Assembly: GCF_024346955.1 (NCBI RefSeq)
Contig: NZ_AP024883.1
Span: 1,426,001 to 1,490,000 of the forward strand
Length of the DNA: 64,000 bases
Direction: 5' to 3'
Source of the DNA: Vibrio mangrovi
Lineage (GTDB): Bacteria; Pseudomonadota; Gammaproteobacteria; Enterobacterales; Vibrionaceae
The translations under genes and the position numbers were made by a program. The notes under the pieces were generated by a model. It searched no databases, was not told the origin of the DNA, and worked only from the letters and a program-made list of their open reading frames with translations. Below, one piece after another: positions 61,316 to 64,000 of this stretch; the stretch's first letter is position 1; each line of letters starts with the position of its first letter.

Positions 61316-61749
61316 CTGTACATCCTGTTTATTCAGTTTTGCTTATTCTATACCGAAATAGTCTCAAGATGCAGTTTTTGCGAGGAATCGCTCACTCTGG
61401 ACCCGCCATCATGGCGGTTATCTGGTCATATTCTGTGACTTATCCCATAGTTCGGTGGATTTTTTTCGAGAGATGCCGATAGTCCATTTAGTATACGCAG
61501 GCAGTTTAGGATACCAGTACCGGAATGTGATCAATCAGCCGAAACCGTCTCCTGACAGAAATTGCCTGAGTACATATCTGAGTTTTAGACTAAGCTAAAA
61601 TTCGATTCGGACAATTGTCGAGCAATTAAGTATCAATTTGAAAAAACAAGTTGATCTTCTCGTTATCTCGCTCGATAGTAAAAAGAAGTCTAATTTTGAG
61701 TGTAATTGCGATCAAGTTCGCATTTGGATTAAGGACATTTGAGTCAATT
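61316..61749. other. yciN-topA gap with degenerate repeat
   Basis: About 430 bases. TATACCGAAATAG, then CTCAAGATGCAG (61349-61375) and TATACGCAGGCAGTTTAGG (about 61492-61511) resemble the ends of the 51.4 kb repeat. Inside is the perfect palindrome CCGCCAT-C-ATGGCGG (61403-61417). The topA promoter should lie between 61.5 and 61.75 kb. Confidence 0.5.
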
Positions 61750-64000
61750 ATGGGTAAATCACTGGTTATAGTGGAGTCTCCTGCCAAAGCTAAAACGATT
61801 AATAAATATCTTGGCCGGGACTATATTGTGAAGTCTAGTGTCGGTCATGTCCGAGATCTTCCTACCTCTGGTCAAACAAATTCAACCAAAAAAGCCACAC
61901 CGGTTTCAACAAAACATTTGAGCGCAGAAGAAAAAGAACGTTTAAAAAAAGAGAAAGAACGCACTGCGCTGATAAAGAAGATGGGCGTTGATCCTTATCA
62001 TGGCTGGGAAGCTAATTATCAAGTGCTTCCGGGGAAAGAAAAAGTAGTCTCAGAGCTTCAGAAGTTAGCAAAAGATGCTGACTGTGTTTATCTCGCGACG
62101 GATTTGGACCGCGAGGGGGAAGCAATTGCATGGCATTTGCGTGAGATTATTGGCGGAGAAGATGAGCGTTATAAGCGGGTCGTCTTTAATGAAATTACGA
62201 AAAACGCGATTCAACAGGCTTTCCATGAACCTGGTGAGCTGAATATGGATGGTGTGAATGCCCAGCAGGCGCGCCGTTTTATGGACAGGGTTGTGGGTTT
62301 CATGGTTTCTCCGCTACTGTGGAAAAAAGTAGCCCGCGGCTTGTCTGCTGGTCGGGTACAGTCTGTGGCGGTTAAGCTGCTGGTTGAAAAGGAGCGGGAG
62401 ATTAAGGCGTTTGTTCCGGAAGAGTTTTGGGATATTCATGCTGATACTCAGACTCCGGAGGGAAAAGCCCTGCGCCTGTTGGTTGCTCAGAAAGATGGGC
62501 TAGCGTTTAAGCCGCTGAATGAGCAGGATGCCAAAGCTGCGGTTGCAGTGCTGGAATCTGCCCGTTATGAAGTGTGCAAGCGTGAAGACCGGCCAACAAC
62601 CAGTAAACCCTCAGCACCATTTATTACCTCAACACTGCAACAGGCAGCAAGTACTCGTTTAGGCTATGGGGTAAAGAAAACCATGATGCTCGCTCAGCGG
62701 CTATATGAAGCGGGCTATATAACCTACATGCGGACCGACTCCACCAACCTGAGTTCTGAAGCGATCGATGCGGTTCGGGAATATGTTCATACGAACTTTG
62801 GGGAGGCGTATTTACCGGCTAAGCCTAACGTCTACGGAAGTAAAGCGGGTGCACAGGAAGCGCATGAGGCAATTCGTCCTTCCGATGTCAATGTGTTGGC
62901 CGATGCGCTGGAAGGGATGGATGCAGATGCTCATAAGCTGTATACCCTGATCTGGAATCAGTTTGTTGCCTGTCAGATGACTCCAGCCCGTTATGATTCG
63001 ACCACAGTTAGTGTGAAAGCTGCAGAATATACCTTAAAAGCCAAAGGGCGTATTCTGAAGTTTGACGGCTGGACCAGAGTGCAGAGACCGCTTGGTAAGA
63101 ATGAAGATCAAATTCTGCCGGGAGTTCAGATTGGTGAAGCATTATCCTTGACAGCTCTGGACCCGAAACAGCATTTCACTAAGCCACCGGCGAGATACAC
63201 GGAAGCGGCACTGGTTAAGGAGCTGGAAAAACGTGGTATTGGCCGGCCATCAACGTATGCTTCAATTATTTCGACGATTCAGGAACGGGGATACGCGAAG
63301 ATTGAACAACGGCGCTTTTATGCTGAGAAAATGGGTGAGATTGTCACTGATCGTTTAGATGATAGTTTTAACGATCTGATGAATTATGATTTCACTGCCC
63401 GGATGGAAGAGAAACTGGACCAGATCGCTGAAGGGCATATGAACTGGAAAGGTGTACTCGATAACTTCTTCAGTGATTTTTCAGTCTCTCTGGATCAGGC
63501 TGAACAGCAGGAAGAAGACGGTGGCATGAAGCCAAATCATATTGTCCTGACCGATATTGAGTGTCCGACTTGTTCCCGCCCAATGGGGATCCGGACTGCT
63601 TCAACCGGTGTGTTCCTTGGGTGCTCAGGTTATGCTCTGCCACCGAAAGAGCGCTGTAAAACAACCATTAATCTGGGTGATGAAGAGGGGATTATCAATG
63701 TTCTCGAAGAGGATGTTGAAACCGCAGCACTCCGGGCGAAAAAACGTTGTCCTATCTGTGAAACGGCAATGGATGCTTATCTGATTGATGATAAGCGGAA
63801 ACTGCACGTTTGCGGAAACAACCCGAACTGTGACGGTTATATCGTTGAGCATGGGGAGTTTAAGGTTAAAGGATACGATGGTCCTGTCGTTGAGTGTGAC
63901 AAGTGTGGCTCGGACATGGTGCTGAAAAATGGTCGTTTCGGTAAATATATGGGATGTACCAATGAATCCTGTAAAAATACCCGGAAGATCCTGAAAAATG
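61750..64000 (+). CDS. topA: DNA topoisomerase I (C terminus beyond window)
   Basis: 750 codons visible, cut by the window end. Relaxes negative supercoils by a type IA mechanism. Toprim domain (GKSLVIVESPAKAKTINKYL, DLDREGEAIAWHL), the active-site Tyr326 in YITYMRTDSTNLS, then zinc fingers: CPTCSRPMGIRT, CPICETAMDAY and CDKCGSDMVLK, the last running into the end. Start is the ATG of MGKSLVIVES, as in other gammaproteobacteria; no stop is in view. Confidence 0.97.
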   Translation, partial: MGKSLVIVESPAKAKTINKYLGRDYIVKSSVGHVRDLPTSGQTNSTKKATPVSTKHLSAEEKERLKKEKERTALIKKMGVDPYHGWEANYQVLPGKEKVVSELQKLAKDADCVYLATDLDREGEAIAWHLREIIGGEDERYKRVVFNEITKNAIQQAFHEPGELNMDGVNAQQARRFMDRVVGFMVSPLLWKKVARGLSAGRVQSVAVKLLVEKEREIKAFVPEEFWDIHADTQTPEGKALRLLVAQKDGLAFKPLNEQDAKAAVAVLESARYEVCKREDRPTTSKPSAPFITSTLQQAASTRLGYGVKKTMMLAQRLYEAGYITYMRTDSTNLSSEAIDAVREYVHTNFGEAYLPAKPNVYGSKAGAQEAHEAIRPSDVNVLADALEGMDADAHKLYTLIWNQFVACQMTPARYDSTTVSVKAAEYTLKAKGRILKFDGWTRVQRPLGKNEDQILPGVQIGEALSLTALDPKQHFTKPPARYTEAALVKELEKRGIGRPSTYASIISTIQERGYAKIEQRRFYAEKMGEIVTDRLDDSFNDLMNYDFTARMEEKLDQIAEGHMNWKGVLDNFFSDFSVSLDQAEQQEEDGGMKPNHIVLTDIECPTCSRPMGIRTASTGVFLGCSGYALPPKERCKTTINLGDEEGIINVLEEDVETAALRAKKRCPICETAMDAYLIDDKRKLHVCGNNPNCDGYIVEHGEFKVKGYDGPVVECDKCGSDMVLKNGRFGKYMGCTNESCKNTRKILKN

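Overview
The window is a stretch of a gammaproteobacterial chromosome, most likely Vibrionaceae. This rests on gene content and order: a monomeric NADP isocitrate dehydrogenase next to rluE, cspD/clpS/clpA/infA/bpt/aat, aroA, yciN and topA together, an H-NS ending in the TWTGQGRTP motif, a riboswitch-controlled NhaC-type transporter, and imperfect repeats with ATACCCA-type ends. The species cannot be fixed from the sequence alone. No rRNA, tRNA, IS element, prophage or CRISPR array was recognised.

Layout. 1-2665: a secreted alpha/beta hydrolase, a GNAT acetyltransferase and a short ANTAR antiterminator. 2666-9134: a nitrate/nitrite uptake and nitrite reduction operon (NrtA-like binding protein, permease, ATPase, NirB, NirD) behind a leader with a strong intrinsic terminator. 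9303-14194: an accessory block with a small secreted protein, a sterol-desaturase-family/DUF1295 pair, an acyltransferase and an unrecognised membrane protein. 14223-20099: a minus-strand operon for a LolCDE-like ABC exporter with a LolA-like periplasmic protein, an outer-membrane barrel and a TetR regulator, whose operator lies inside the promoter. 20231-22463: small genes. 22703-27843: bioA divergent from bioBFCD across a BirA operator. 27859-33249: a yjfCIJKLM-like envelope-stress operon containing a potassium channel. 34132-38290: htpX, purB, hflD, mnmA. 38968-43042: gsk, hns and a lysine-riboswitch-controlled NhaC-family transporter. 43182-50520: the complete hisLGDCBHAFI operon with leader peptide and attenuator. 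50549-64000: rluE, icd, cspD, clpS, clpA, infA, bpt, aat, a glycine-zipper protein, aroA, yciN and topA (cut by the window end).

How genes work together. The nitrogen genes make a compact import-and-reduce unit whose short ANTAR protein probably lets RNA polymerase pass the leader terminator; no nitrate reductase or NasS sensor lies alongside. The bio and his operons cover their pathways with overlapping or nearly touching genes. clpS/clpA sit with bpt and aat, which together form the N-degron branch of proteolysis. The least described parts are the TetR-controlled trans-envelope exporter (14.2-20.1 kb) and the PspA/K+-channel/ATP-grasp operon (27.9-33.2 kb).
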